DNA of 64,000 bases from Verrucomicrobiia bacterium (GCA_036268055.1 DATAUW010000037.1:1-64000); one strand, 5' to 3'. Positions 9,122 to 18,824 are shown, counted from the first letter of the stretch. Translations and numbers: made by a program. Notes: a model not told the origin generated them from the letters alone.

Positions 9122-12100
9122 GCGACGCCCAACTGCCAGCACCGAATCACGCGCCGCGGACGGGCTCCGTCATCAACCGCATCGTCGCCTCGTCTTTGCG
9201 GCAACGGTTCCTCGTCGTCTTGCTCACCATCATCCTGATTAGCGTAGGCTGCTGGTCGGTGGACCGGTTGCCCGTGGATGCCTATCCCGATCTGTCGCCG
9301 CCCATGGTGGAGATCGTTACGCAATGGCCTGGGCAGGCATCCGAGGAAGTCGAACGCTTGATCACCGTGCCGATTGAACTTGAAATGAACGGCCTCCCGC
9401 GCCTGACGGTGATTCGTTCCATTTCACTTTATGGCTTGTCCGATGTCATCATCAGTTTTCGCAACGGCACGGATAATTATTTTGCTCGCCAGCAAGTCTA
9501 TCAACGCATCGCTGACCTCTCGTTGCCCACGGGTGTGACGCCTTCGGTCGCCCCGTTGTTTTCACCTTCGGGTTTGATTTACCGTTACGTTCTGCAAAGC
9601 GAGGACCGTGGCCCGATGGAGTTGAAAACGCTCAATGACTGGGTCGTTTCCCGCCAATACAAATCTGTCCCGGACGTCGCCGACGATTCAGGACTTGGCG
9701 GCCAGACGATGCAATATCAAGTGCTGCTCGACCCGTCCAAAATTGCCGGCGCCGGACTTTCCGTTCCTCTCATAGTCACAGCGCTTTCTGCCAACAACAG
9801 CAATGCGGGCGGCGGATTTTATTCGCAGGGCGGACAATTTTATTACGTGCGCGGGCTGGGCCGGTTGCACACCGTCGAGGACGTCGGCAACGTCGTGCTC
9901 GCGGTCCACAATGGTATTCCCATTTTGGTAAAGGACATCGGCAAGGTCGTGATCGGCTACGCGCCGCGCCTCGGCCAATTCGGCTACCAGGACCAGGACG
10001 ACGCGGTCGAAGGTGTCATCCTCATGCGCACTGGCGCAAAGACGCAAAGTGTCTTGAAACAGGTCGAGGAAAAAACCAAAGAGTTGAACGAAAGTATTTT
10101 GCCGCACGATGTCAAAGTCGTTCCGTTCTATGACCGCAGCGATCTCGTCGCGCTGACCACGCGGACGGTCAAAGAAAATCTTTTTCGTGGCATGGTGTTG
10201 GTGGTCATCATCCTCATCTTCTTCCTTTATGACGTGCGCGCCGGATTGATCGTCGCCACGGCCATTCCGCTGGCGCTGCTGTTCGCTTTCATTTGCCTTA
10301 ATATTGAAAATGTCTCGGCAAATTTGCTGTCCATCGGGGCGATAGATTTCGGGATCCTGGTGGATGGCGCGGTGGTGATGGTGGAAAATATTTTCCGTCA
10401 GGTGGCGCTTCGCAAAGGCCAGCCAATGGACATCAAGCGTGTCGTCCTCGATGCCGCCGCTGAAGTGGACCGTCCGATCTTTTACGCGGTCGCCGTGATC
10501 GTCGCGGGCTTCCTGCCGATTTACGTGCTGTCAGGCCCCTCAGGAAAATTGTTCACGCCGATGGCCGACACCATGATCTTCGCGCTGGTTGGTTCATTAC
10601 TGGTGACAATTATTTTCGTGCCGGTGCTTTGCTCATGGGCTTTGCGAAAAGGCGTGAAGGAACGGCGCAATCCAGTGTTTGAAGCCATCAAGTCCCTATA
10701 CGTGACCGGACTCGATATTTGCCTCGCGAATCCGTGGCTCACGGTATTGGGCTCAGTGATTCTGCTCGGCGGTTCGCTCCTGCTCGTGCCCATCATCGGC
10801 GCTGAATTCATGCCGCCGCTGGATGAGGGCGCGCTTTGGATTCGCGCGACCATGCCTTACACGATTTCATTCGAGGAATCTAAAAAGATTTCTCCGCAGG
10901 TGCGAAAAATTTTGCGCGCATTCCCCGAAGTGACCATCGTCGCCTCCGAGCATGGCCGCCCAGATGATGGCACCGATCCCACCGGTTTTTTCAACGATGA
11001 ATTCTACGTTGGTTTAAAACCGTATCGCGAATGGAAAGGCCCGTACCGCACCAAGGCAAAATTGATTGAGGCCATTGATGAAAAATTACGGAGTTTCCCC
11101 GGAATTATTTTCAATTACACCCAGCCTGCCGAGGACGCGGTGGATGAAGCGGAAACCGGTTTGAAAAGTTCGCTGGCGGTAAAAATTTACGGCACCGATC
11201 TCGCGACGCTCGAAAGCAAGGGCAAGGCTATCAAGCGTGTGCTGGAAAAAGTGCGCGGCATGGATGAGATCACACTCGTCCAGGAATTGGGCCAGCCAAG
11301 TCTCGAAGTGAATATCAACCGGGCAAAAATCGCGCGCTATGGCGTGAACGTCGCCGACATCAATGGACTGATTGAGGCGGCGGTTGGCGGCGCGGCGGCG
11401 ACTCAAGTCGTGCAGGGCGAAAAGCAATTTGATTTGGTGGTTCGCCTTGACGAAGCCTACCGCAGCACACCCGAACAGATTGGAAATATTTTGGTGTCCA
11501 CGCCCGACGGTTCGCAGATTCCCTTGCGCGAATTCGCCGATTTGCAAGTCACCAACGGTGCATCGTTTATTTATCGCGAAGATAATTCGCGCTACATTGG
11601 CGTGCAGTTCTCCGTCAAAGGCCGCGACCTCGCCGGCGCGGTGAATGAAGCGCGGAAAAAAGTGAAGGAACAAGTGACGCTGCCGGAAGGCTACCGCATC
11701 GAGTGGGGCGGCGAATATACCGAATACACCGCGTCACGCGCGCAACTGCGGCTCATTCTTCCGCTGACTTTGTTTTTGATTTTTTTCCTGCTGTTCGCTT
11801 TGTACAGCAATTTGAAATTCCCGTTGATCACCGTGCTCGGCGTACTTCTCTCCGCACCCGTCGGCGGCATCTTGGCACTATGGCTGACGCACACGCCATT
11901 TTCCGTTTCGTCAGGAATCGGATTTCTCGCCTTGTTCGGTGTCTCCGTGCAAACCGCCGTGGTTTATATTTCCTACGTCAACGAGCTGCGTGGCCAGGGC
12001 GTATCCATCGTGGACGCCGTGCGCGAAGGAGCGATCCTGCGTTTGCGGCCCATTATGATGACCGCCTTGGTGGCGGCATTTGGACTTTTGCCCGCGGCAA

Positions 12101-12246
12101 TGGCCACCGGCGTAGGCACTGATTCTCAACGCCCGTTTGCGCTGGTGATCGTCAGCGGTTTGTTCACGCGCTTATTCATCAGCATTTTCCTCATGCCCGT
12201 GATGTACGCGCTGGTTGCCCGTCCCGAAGATCGCCTGGAAGTTTAA
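9118..12246 (+). CDS. CzcA/CusA-family RND heavy-metal efflux pump
   Basis: A 1042-aa inner-membrane transporter of normal length for the heavy-metal-efflux RND branch, with a GTG start overlapping the adaptor stop. Signatures include DAYPDLSPPMVEIVTQWPGQ at the start, VERLITVPIELEMNGLP, and the helix-4 relay AIDFGILVDGAVVMVEN with D410, D416 and E423. That acidic spacing (+6, +7) matches the proton-relay triad described for CzcA. Also present are GAEFMPPLDEGALWIRATMP and a final RLRPIMMTALVAAFGLLPAA. It would export a divalent or monovalent metal cation, but the specific metal cannot be assigned from the sequence. It ends at a terminator-like hairpin shared with the convergent outer-membrane gene. 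Confidence 0.92.
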   Translation: MSDAQLPAPNHAPRTGSVINRIVASSLRQRFLVVLLTIILISVGCWSVDRLPVDAYPDLSPPMVEIVTQWPGQASEEVERLITVPIELEMNGLPRLTVIRSISLYGLSDVIISFRNGTDNYFARQQVYQRIADLSLPTGVTPSVAPLFSPSGLIYRYVLQSEDRGPMELKTLNDWVVSRQYKSVPDVADDSGLGGQTMQYQVLLDPSKIAGAGLSVPLIVTALSANNSNAGGGFYSQGGQFYYVRGLGRLHTVEDVGNVVLAVHNGIPILVKDIGKVVIGYAPRLGQFGYQDQDDAVEGVILMRTGAKTQSVLKQVEEKTKELNESILPHDVKVVPFYDRSDLVALTTRTVKENLFRGMVLVVIILIFFLYDVRAGLIVATAIPLALLFAFICLNIENVSANLLSIGAIDFGILVDGAVVMVENIFRQVALRKGQPMDIKRVVLDAAAEVDRPIFYAVAVIVAGFLPIYVLSGPSGKLFTPMADTMIFALVGSLLVTIIFVPVLCSWALRKGVKERRNPVFEAIKSLYVTGLDICLANPWLTVLGSVILLGGSLLLVPIIGAEFMPPLDEGALWIRATMPYTISFEESKKISPQVRKILRAFPEVTIVASEHGRPDDGTDPTGFFNDEFYVGLKPYREWKGPYRTKAKLIEAIDEKLRSFPGIIFNYTQPAEDAVDEAETGLKSSLAVKIYGTDLATLESKGKAIKRVLEKVRGMDEITLVQELGQPSLEVNINRAKIARYGVNVADINGLIEAAVGGAAATQVVQGEKQFDLVVRLDEAYRSTPEQIGNILVSTPDGSQIPLREFADLQVTNGASFIYREDNSRYIGVQFSVKGRDLAGAVNEARKKVKEQVTLPEGYRIEWGGEYTEYTASRAQLRLILPLTLFLIFFLLFALYSNLKFPLITVLGVLLSAPVGGILALWLTHTPFSVSSGIGFLALFGVSVQTAVVYISYVNELRGQGVSIVDAVREGAILRLRPIMMTALVAAFGLLPAAMATGVGTDSQRPFALVIVSGLFTRLFISIFLMPVMYALVARPEDRLEV

Positions 12247-12265
12247 CAGACTCTCGATTCACGAG

Positions 12266-12290
12266 TCGGGAAAGTTTCCCGATTATTTTT
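12266..12290. terminator. Bidirectional intrinsic terminator between convergent efflux genes
   Basis: TCGGGAAAGTTTCCCGA at 12266-12282 forms a short tight hairpin and is followed by TTATTTTT on the plus strand. The T tract overlaps the stop codon of the convergent TolC-type gene. It can end the RND transcript. Confidence 0.65.
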
Positions 12291-13740
12291 GCGCCAAAGG
12301 CTCGTGACTGGAAAGCACTTCGTTTTCCGAAAGCGTCGCGCGGGCGGCATTCAGATCAGCGGCAGCGCTGGCCGTGTCGGACATCGCCTGCGCCAGTGCC
12401 AGCCGGATGGTGTTATCCGTCTGCTCGGCATTCAGCAAATCCACCAGCGACGCCCCGCCCTTGTTGTAGGCAAACGAAACCGAATCTCGCACCTGCCCGG
12501 CTTTCGGACCGGTAACATCCCGGTAAAGTTGCCAGCGCGTGCGAGCCTCGTTATAAGTGGACTCCGCGTTCGCCACATCCGCCGCGGTCTGGGCCTTGAG
12601 TTTTTCTAAAGCGATCTGAAATTGATCCACGCCCGCCTGGGCTGCCTTGATATTTCCGCCATTGAAATTCCATAACGGCAGCGGCAATGAAACACCCGCA
12701 ATGATCGTATTCACATCCGGCCCAACACCCGGCCCGCCACCGGGAGGATTATGTTCGACGCCAACAGAAAATGTCGGATCGGGAACGCGTTCGGCCTTTT
12801 GCAATTTAAGTTGCGCCTTCCCGCCGCGAAGGTCCGCTTCCGCCGCGAGCACGTCCGGCCGTTCACCCGGCGCATTCGTCTCTGTCGCGGGCGCGCTCGC
12901 CTGCACTAATTGTTCCAGCGAATCCGTTGGCGACCAATCCCCTTTCGGCTCGCTCACGCCCAGCAAAATCTCGAGCGCAATCCGCGCCTGCACCGCCGCC
13001 GCCTGCGCCGCCTTCGCTTGCAACTCAAATTGCTCCGCATTGATCTCGATCTGTTTTTTGTCCGCATCCGACACGTCGCCGCCCTTGAAACGCGCATCGG
13101 CAATCTTCACTTCCTGTTGCAAATAACCGGAAGACTCATTGAGATTTCGCTCATTTTCGTTCGCCAGCAACGCCGCGATATATGCCTTCGTCACACCCTG
13201 GTCCAGCGTGCGCTTCGCATCAAAAAATCGCGCCCGCGCCCCCGCCACACCCGCCCGCCCGGCAACTTGCCGGTCATGACGCTTCCCCGCAATTTCAATA
13301 AGCTGGTTGACCTGAAGAATCGTATCGTAGTTGCGGCTGTAAATGCCGTTGCCCATCGGTGTGGAACTGTCATGGCTGCCGATGCGCGCGGTGAGCAGTG
13401 AGACCGTGGGATTGGGAAATTCCTTCGCCATGATCAGTTGCGCGGTCGCGGCATCCACGCCACTTTTCGCCGCCAGCAAATCCCAGTTGCTTCGAAAAGC
13501 GATCTCCTTAGCCTGGGCAAGACTCAGCCTTTGTTCGCTTGGTAAAGCCGCCGATTGAGTGGGCGCGTCAGCCTTCGAAATCGAAGTCAAATTCGCGCAG
13601 CCCAGCAGGATAAAAACGGCGATTCCGCATTTAACAAACCAGCGCGTGACCAATGCGCAGCCATATTTGGAATCGGAAAAAGTAGTCTCCAACTTTCGTT
13701 TGCGCCCGCTCAATTCACAGGCACTGCTTGAATCGTTCAT
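12283..13740 (-). CDS. TolC-family outer-membrane efflux protein (CzcC/CusC-like)
   Basis: A 485-aa protein with two outer-membrane-efflux repeats: one from LSLAQAKEIAFRSNWDLLAA, another beginning near ERPDVLAAEADLRGGKAQLK. The N-terminal hydrophobic stretch ends FILLGCANL, so it may be lipid-anchored like CusC. Long Ala/Glu-rich helices (about residues 160-260 and 370-460) fit the periplasmic tunnel. It is encoded convergently to the RND adaptor and pump, which is unusual because the channel is often co-transcribed with them; it still most likely completes the same tripartite complex. Independent control by its own promoter near 13741-13862 is implied. Confidence 0.88.
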   Translation of the reverse strand: MNDSSSACELSGRKRKLETTFSDSKYGCALVTRWFVKCGIAVFILLGCANLTSISKADAPTQSAALPSEQRLSLAQAKEIAFRSNWDLLAAKSGVDAATAQLIMAKEFPNPTVSLLTARIGSHDSSTPMGNGIYSRNYDTILQVNQLIEIAGKRHDRQVAGRAGVAGARARFFDAKRTLDQGVTKAYIAALLANENERNLNESSGYLQQEVKIADARFKGGDVSDADKKQIEINAEQFELQAKAAQAAAVQARIALEILLGVSEPKGDWSPTDSLEQLVQASAPATETNAPGERPDVLAAEADLRGGKAQLKLQKAERVPDPTFSVGVEHNPPGGGPGVGPDVNTIIAGVSLPLPLWNFNGGNIKAAQAGVDQFQIALEKLKAQTAADVANAESTYNEARTRWQLYRDVTGPKAGQVRDSVSFAYNKGGASLVDLLNAEQTDNTIRLALAQAMSDTASAAADLNAARATLSENEVLSSHEPLAQK

Positions 13741-13862
13741 CTCGCACTTTTATAACATTGCGCCCTAAGCGACACAAGCTTCCGCCCTACCTAATTTCTC
13801 TTATACAGTTAAGTCTCCGCGCTAAAACGCCCTCTCTCACTGCACCGAAACTTCCACTCGTC

Positions 13863-14234
13863 TCACTTGATCTTCAGTGCAACAGAAATCTGCTTTTCCG
13901 CCTTCAAGACATGTGCAAGCGGCTTGCCGGAAAGTCCGCCTTTGGCCTCATTCAACAAATTATCAGCCACGCGCAAATGATCATCCGAGACACCCTGCTT
14001 TTCGCGGTCCTTGCCATCGCCTTTCAATTTTACGCCCAACAGTTTAGCAGCCTCTTCGATCTGCTTCATCGCATCCGCGCGATGCCCTTTATAATCATGA
14101 TCGGCCTCGGATAAATTGACGTAAGCCTGCCGCAGCAAATCAATTGGCGCGGCCTCGGCACGGCTACTAAATGACAAAAGGAAGGCAGCAGCCAGAAATC
14201 CCAGAACCAACCGCGAAGGCATATTCTTAATCAT
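13863..14234 (-). CDS. Small exported helical protein of unknown function
   Basis: A 123-aa protein with a clear signal peptide (SRLVLGFLAAAFLLSFSSRA, likely cleaved after AEA). The mature part of about 90 residues is rich in Lys, Asp and Ala and predicted helical, with HRADAMKQIEEAAKLLG and LRVADNLLNEAKGGL as the most patterned stretches. I do not recognise a named family with confidence. It lies between the outer-membrane efflux gene, same strand, and a divergent sensor kinase. A Met at residue 5 is an equally plausible start. Confidence 0.65.
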   Translation of the reverse strand: MIKNMPSRLVLGFLAAAFLLSFSSRAEAAPIDLLRQAYVNLSEADHDYKGHRADAMKQIEEAAKLLGVKLKGDGKDREKQGVSDDHLRVADNLLNEAKGGLSGKPLAHVLKAEKQISVALKIK

Positions 14235-14365
14235 ATCTTATCAGACGCATCAGTCCGGGTTTCGGTTACAAGAAATGCCAAATGCCGTCTTCCCGCTCAT
14301 CTTCATTAAATGCCGAGTTACTAAATCCTCATTGACATTCGCCTGCGCAAAAGCAAAAAAGAATC

Positions 14366-14408
14366 GAGACCAAATTTGTCGGCGTCAGCCGAATCTTTGT
14401 CTCTTTTT
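14366..14408. terminator. Stable hairpin with T tract directly before the sensor kinase start
   Basis: An outer stem pairs GAGAC at 14366-14370 with GTCTC at 14399-14403, extended by AAA/TTT after a one-base bulge. An inner stem pairs TCGGC with GCCGA around a GTCA loop. TTTTT follows on the plus strand, and on the minus strand a T6 run follows the other arm, so it looks like a terminator in either direction. Its position three bases before the annotated kinase start is unusual; it may be an attenuator or the end of an unannotated short transcript. Confidence 0.5.
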
Positions 14409-14410
14409 GA

Positions 14411-16540
14411 ATGGCCAAAGACGTTTTTGATTTATTGCCCTGCAAACTAAGGATGCTGCTGCGCTTTCTTTCCCTCGCTTTTTTTCTATTTCCGGCGGCG
14501 GCGATGGTTCATGCCGAGGGCGCAATGGCTCCCACTAACGAGTTACACACCGCCGCCGCCGTGCGCAGTCTGACGGTCGAGGAAGCACAAAAACATTTGC
14601 CCGTCCGGCTGCGCGGCGTGGTGACCTTTTACGAAGAAAATTTTTTCTCCCGATTCATCCAGGACGCGACCGCGGGCATTTACCTATCCGGCTCCGGCGT
14701 GCCCGCAGAGCATTTGGTCCCTGGCCAATTCGTAGAAGTGATCGGCACTACGGAAGCCGGCGAATTCGCTCCGATCGTGGTGCCGCAAAATATTCGCGTG
14801 ATCGGCGCGCAGCAATTACCCGTTGCCAAGCCCGTGACCGATGAGCAACTCGCCAGCGGCATCGAGGACAGCCAATTCATCGAGATCACCGGCGTCGTCA
14901 GATCGGTGCAACAGCTTCAAGACATCTCCCGCTTGAACATGGTAAAGATCGCTACTGCCAGCGGCAGCCTCATCGTCTATGCCTCACAACTTCCCAAAAC
15001 CAAAGCCGCCGACATCGTGGATTGCACTTTGCGCGTGCGCGGCGTTTGCTCCACAAAATTCAATCGCCGCCGCCAGCTCTTTGCCGTGCGCCTCATGGTT
15101 CCCCGCGCCCAGGATTTGATCATGGAACGCGAGGCACCGGAAAATCCGTTTGCCGTCCCAACCCGCCCAGTCGCAAGCCTGCTCCAATTTAATCCCAAGG
15201 AGTCTTACGATCACCGCGTCAAGATTGTGGGAACCGTCACCTGCTTCGATCCCGGCCGCCTGCTGGTGCTTCAATCCGGCGATCAAGGTGTGGAAGTCGA
15301 GACCCGCAGCGTCGAGCCTCTCGCCCTGGGCGATTCGGTCGAAGCTCTCGGATTCGTAAGTCACGGTGATTACACGCCCATCTTCCAGGACGCCATCTAC
15401 CATCAGGTTTCCTCCGGCAAACCCATCGCTCCCGTGCCGGTGAACCCGGACATCATTTTGCGCGGCACCAACGACTGCGAACTCGTCCAAATCTCCGCCA
15501 AACTGCTGGACCGCGCCGTGCAAGGCACGGAAAAATATCTCGTGCTCCAGGAAAACGGTTTTATTTTTCACGCGTACCTCAGCCAACCCGCCGACCGCGA
15601 TGTCTTTTCTCATTTGGAAAATCGCAGCCGGGTCGCCGTGACCGGGGTTTGCCGAATTGATCCCGGCGAATGGCTCGCGGGCGATGAATGGCGCGCCCGC
15701 GCTTTCCGAATCGAATTGCGTTCTATTGACGACGTAACAGTTCTTGAATCGCCGTCATGGTGGACGTTGCCGCGAGTGTTGCAAGTCGCCGCCGCGGTGA
15801 GCATCGCGGCTTTGGTGGCGTTCGGTTGGGTCGTGGTCTTGCGCCGGCAAGTTGCGGAAAGAACCTTTCAACTGGAAGCGCAAAACGAAAAACGCGAACG
15901 CGCCGAAAGACAAAATCTTCTCGAACAGGAACGCACGCGCGTTGCCCAGGATCTCCACGACGAACTCGGCGCCACGCTCACCGAAGTCAGCATGCTCGGC
16001 ACTCTCGCACGAACCCCCGCCCTGCCCCTCGCCGATCGGGAACGCTATCTCGAAAAATTGACGAGCACCTCGCGCGCCGTCGTCTCCACACTCGATGAAA
16101 TCGTGTGGGCGATCAATCCCAAGTATGACACCGTGGCTTCGCTCGCGAGTTACTACTCGCTCTTTGCCCAGCGCTTCCTGAATCTCGCAAGTATTGGCTG
16201 CCGCTTGCAAGTCGCGGAAACTTTCCCGTTGATAGCGCTCGATTCCAGACTTCGCCACAGCGCTTTTCTCGCCTTCAAGGAAGCATTGAATAATGCCGTT
16301 CGCCATTCCGGTGCGTCGCAGATTCTCATCAATCTGGAAGTGGCCGAAAGAAAGCTCAAGGTCGCCGTCATTGACGATGGCCGCGGCTTTGTCGTCGCGG
16401 AATCCCAAACCGGGTGCGATGGCATCACCGGCATGAAAGAGCGCATGGCCAAATTGCGCGGCGGATTTGAAATCAACAGCACTTGCGGAGTTGGAACCAC
16501 GGTCAAATTCTGGCTGCCGCTGGAGGAGACGTTATTATGA
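14411..16540 (+). CDS. Membrane sensor histidine kinase with OB-like extracytoplasmic domains
   Basis: A 709-aa protein. The start is uncertain: ATG 14411 or ATG 14453, the latter opening directly into a signal peptide (MLLRFLSLAFFLFPAAAMVH). Residues about 45-440 contain repeated OB-fold-like segments such as PVRLRGVVTFYEENFFSRFI, exported. A membrane helix lies near 455-475 (VLQVAAAVSIAALVAFGWVV), followed by a coiled linker. The HisKA_3 phosphoacceptor motif RVAQDLHDELGATLTEV carries H516, and a HATPase domain has the N-box region FKEALNNAVRHSG and DDGRGF. It overlaps the response regulator by ATGA and would phosphorylate it. The signal sensed is unknown. Confidence 0.9.
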   Translation: MAKDVFDLLPCKLRMLLRFLSLAFFLFPAAAMVHAEGAMAPTNELHTAAAVRSLTVEEAQKHLPVRLRGVVTFYEENFFSRFIQDATAGIYLSGSGVPAEHLVPGQFVEVIGTTEAGEFAPIVVPQNIRVIGAQQLPVAKPVTDEQLASGIEDSQFIEITGVVRSVQQLQDISRLNMVKIATASGSLIVYASQLPKTKAADIVDCTLRVRGVCSTKFNRRRQLFAVRLMVPRAQDLIMEREAPENPFAVPTRPVASLLQFNPKESYDHRVKIVGTVTCFDPGRLLVLQSGDQGVEVETRSVEPLALGDSVEALGFVSHGDYTPIFQDAIYHQVSSGKPIAPVPVNPDIILRGTNDCELVQISAKLLDRAVQGTEKYLVLQENGFIFHAYLSQPADRDVFSHLENRSRVAVTGVCRIDPGEWLAGDEWRARAFRIELRSIDDVTVLESPSWWTLPRVLQVAAAVSIAALVAFGWVVVLRRQVAERTFQLEAQNEKRERAERQNLLEQERTRVAQDLHDELGATLTEVSMLGTLARTPALPLADRERYLEKLTSTSRAVVSTLDEIVWAINPKYDTVASLASYYSLFAQRFLNLASIGCRLQVAETFPLIALDSRLRHSAFLAFKEALNNAVRHSGASQILINLEVAERKLKVAVIDDGRGFVVAESQTGCDGITGMKERMAKLRGGFEINSTCGVGTTVKFWLPLEETLL

Positions 16541-17163
16541 TAAAAGTTGCCATCGTCGAAGACAACCGCACTACCCGCGAAGGGTTGGAAGCCATCGTCA
16601 ATCTCTCCGGGGATTTTCATTGCGTCTGCACGTGCTCAACCGCTGAAGACGCCTTGAAAGTCCTGCCCAAACACGCACCCGCCCTTGTCTTGATGGACAT
16701 TCAACTGCCTAACATGTCGGGAGTGGATTGCGTCGCCCGCTTGAAGGAATTACTGCCAACGGTCAATGCCATCATGATTTCCGTGTATGAAGATCCCGAC
16801 CGGATTTTCAGCGCGCTTCGCGCCGGCGCTTCCGGTTATCTTTTGAAACGCTCCGCGCCCGAGGAAGTTTTAAAAGCCATGCGCGAAGTCCATACTGGCG
16901 GCGGCGCGATGAGCGGCGAGATCGCGCGCAAAGTCATCGGCTATTTTCGCGAACAAACGACCGCGAAGGCGGAAGTGGATGATCTCACGCCTCGCGAACG
17001 GGAAGTCCTCGAACTCGTGGTCCACGGCCTCGCCAATAAAGAAATTGCGGATCGTTTGAGTCTTACCGTCGAAGCTGTGCGCTGGCATCTCAAACACGTT
17101 TATCAAAAACTGCACGTGCATTCTCGTACTGAAGCCGCGCTAAAATATCGCCCGGCGAAATAA
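16537..17163 (+). CDS. NarL/FixJ-family response regulator
   Basis: A 208-aa protein from the ATG at 16537, which overlaps the kinase stop as ATGA and has GGAGGAG about 10 bases upstream. Receiver domain residues 3-120 with acidic pair E8-D9 and phosphorylation site D54 (VLMDIQLPNMSG). A LuxR-type helix-turn-helix lies at about 145-205 (LTPREREVLELVVHGLANKE, then IADRLSLTVEAVRWHLKHVY). It is a DNA-binding output for the adjacent kinase. A NarL-like 7-2-7 inverted heptamer lies 80-105 bp after its stop, upstream of the next gene, and two related copies lie upstream of large secreted proteins, suggesting its regulon. Confidence 0.93.
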   Translation: MIKVAIVEDNRTTREGLEAIVNLSGDFHCVCTCSTAEDALKVLPKHAPALVLMDIQLPNMSGVDCVARLKELLPTVNAIMISVYEDPDRIFSALRAGASGYLLKRSAPEEVLKAMREVHTGGGAMSGEIARKVIGYFREQTTAKAEVDDLTPREREVLELVVHGLANKEIADRLSLTVEAVRWHLKHVYQKLHVHSRTEAALKYRPAK

Positions 17164-17242
17164 TTTCGCGGCGTTATTCCTCATCGAGTCTAATTCGAGA
17201 ATCTCTGCCTATCGGCCATCTCCAATCCGCCTTTTAGGCCTT

Positions 17243-17268
17243 CTACCCAATACTACCCATTTGGGGAG
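17243..17268 (+). promoter_or_regulatory. Candidate response-regulator site (7-2-7 inverted heptamer plus extra half-site)
   Basis: CTACCCA (17253-17259), TT, TGGGGAG (17262-17268) form an inverted heptamer with one mismatch. A further CTACCCA lies exactly 10 bp upstream (17243-17249). The site is about 100 bp before the GH2-like gene and just after the response regulator gene. Two near-identical sites occur in the same orientation relative to their genes at 26043-26058 and 31899-31914. Confidence 0.55.
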
Positions 17269-17370
17269 CTTGGCCGTTGAGTCACGGATGTTAAGCTGTC
17301 CAAAGCCCAAGTGGCGAAGTCTATAAAGGCATTCGCTTTGTACCTTGGCTGGTTGTAGAGCAGGAAATGT

Positions 17371-18729
17371 ATGACGCAGATTCAACGAGTCCACGTAAAA
17401 CAGAAATGGCCGGTCGCCCTGTTGGCGATCTGGATGATTTTCAGCTCTGCCTGGGCTCGGGAATTGCCGGTCGCGGATCATCCCGCAAAAGTCGAAGTTC
17501 GCCAAACCCAAGGGAGGTGGCGGATGTACGTCAACCAAAAGGAGTTTTTCATCAATGGGGCTGGCCTTGAATTTGGCGATCAGGAAAAGCTCGCCGCGGC
17601 CGGAGGTAATTCGTTTCGCACCTGGCGTCCTGACAATGGCCGGGAAACCGGACAGCAGGTTTTGGATCGGGCGTTGAAAAATGGATTGTACGTCGCGATG
17701 GGATTGGATGTCGCCCGCGAACGCGATGGCTTCGATTACTCGGATACCAATGCCGTCGCCGCGCAGCTTGCGAAACTCAAGGAGACAGTGCTCCAGTTTA
17801 GAAATCATCCCGCATTGCTGTTCTGGGACATCGGCAATGAACTCAATCTGAATTCGAAAAATCCAAAACTGTGGAACGCGGTCAATGACATTTCAAAGAT
17901 GATCCATGAATTGGACCCGAATCATCCGACCACGACATCGCTTGCGGGCATCAACAAGGCACTGGTCAATCAAATCAAGACCCTCGCGCCGAACCTTGAT
18001 TTTATTAGTGTTCAGGCTTACGCCGACATCGTAAACCTGCCCCGCGAACTTCGCGATAGCGGCTGGAACGGTCCTTACGTCGTGACCGAATGGGGCGCAA
18101 CCGGACATTGGGAATGCGGCAAAACGGCGTGGGGCGCGCCGATCGAGGACGATAGTTCCGTGAAGGCGGAGAGCTATCGCAAGCGTTATGAAATCGCGAT
18201 CGCTTCAGACTCCACGAATTGCCTGGGCTCTTACGTTTTTCTTTGGGGCCAAAAACAGGAACGTACGCCCACGTGGTACGGCATGTTTTTGTCGTCCGGA
18301 GAATCCACTGAAACGGTGGATGTCATGCAACATCTCTGGACTGGCCGATGGCCCGAGGCCCGCAGCCCGCAACTGAAGAATTTCCTGCTGGCGGGAAAAA
18401 CCTCCCGGCAAAATATTCATCTCTCCGCCGGCGAAAATTACCCAGCCCAAGTCATCGCTCAATCTATCACGGGCGACCGCCTGACTTACTCCTGGGAAAT
18501 CCTGGAGGAAAGCGATGCCAAATCCGTCGGCGGTGATTTCGAGAAAAAGCCGGTGGGTCTTGCCGGTCTCATCCAGGACGGTTATTCCGCCAATGCGCAA
18601 ATCAAAGCCCCTGCCAAGCCCGGCGCTTATCGCCTGTTCGTTTACGCCTTCGACAGCCACCAAAAAGCGGCCTACGCCAACATCCCCTTCTATGTTGATG
18701 AGAAGTCCGCCACGATGGCCTCGCACTAA
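17371..18729 (+). CDS. Exported GH2-like TIM-barrel glycoside hydrolase
   Basis: A 452-aa protein with signal peptide WPVALLAIWMIFSSAWA. A TIM barrel of the GH2 C-terminal type (PF02836-like) spans about residues 40-310. The probable acid/base is E157 (FWDIGNELN) and the probable nucleophile E240 (YVVTEWGATG). Barrel landmarks include FFINGAGLEFGD and RTWRPDNG. There is no N-terminal GH2 sandwich domain. The C-terminal 110 residues look like an Ig-like beta sandwich (LTYSWEILEES, YRLFVYAFDSHQKAAYA). Substrate is unknown. The upstream 7-2-7 motif suggests control by the adjacent two-component system. Confidence 0.75.
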   Translation: MTQIQRVHVKQKWPVALLAIWMIFSSAWARELPVADHPAKVEVRQTQGRWRMYVNQKEFFINGAGLEFGDQEKLAAAGGNSFRTWRPDNGRETGQQVLDRALKNGLYVAMGLDVARERDGFDYSDTNAVAAQLAKLKETVLQFRNHPALLFWDIGNELNLNSKNPKLWNAVNDISKMIHELDPNHPTTTSLAGINKALVNQIKTLAPNLDFISVQAYADIVNLPRELRDSGWNGPYVVTEWGATGHWECGKTAWGAPIEDDSSVKAESYRKRYEIAIASDSTNCLGSYVFLWGQKQERTPTWYGMFLSSGESTETVDVMQHLWTGRWPEARSPQLKNFLLAGKTSRQNIHLSAGENYPAQVIAQSITGDRLTYSWEILEESDAKSVGGDFEKKPVGLAGLIQDGYSANAQIKAPAKPGAYRLFVYAFDSHQKAAYANIPFYVDEKSATMASH

Positions 18730-18824
18730 TCTCAATGGGAGGCCGAGCGTACTCGCGAGCCGTGACTATACCTCCTCGAACTTAAAATCCACTTCAGTGC
18801 TCCCAACGCTCAATCCTTCCCCCC

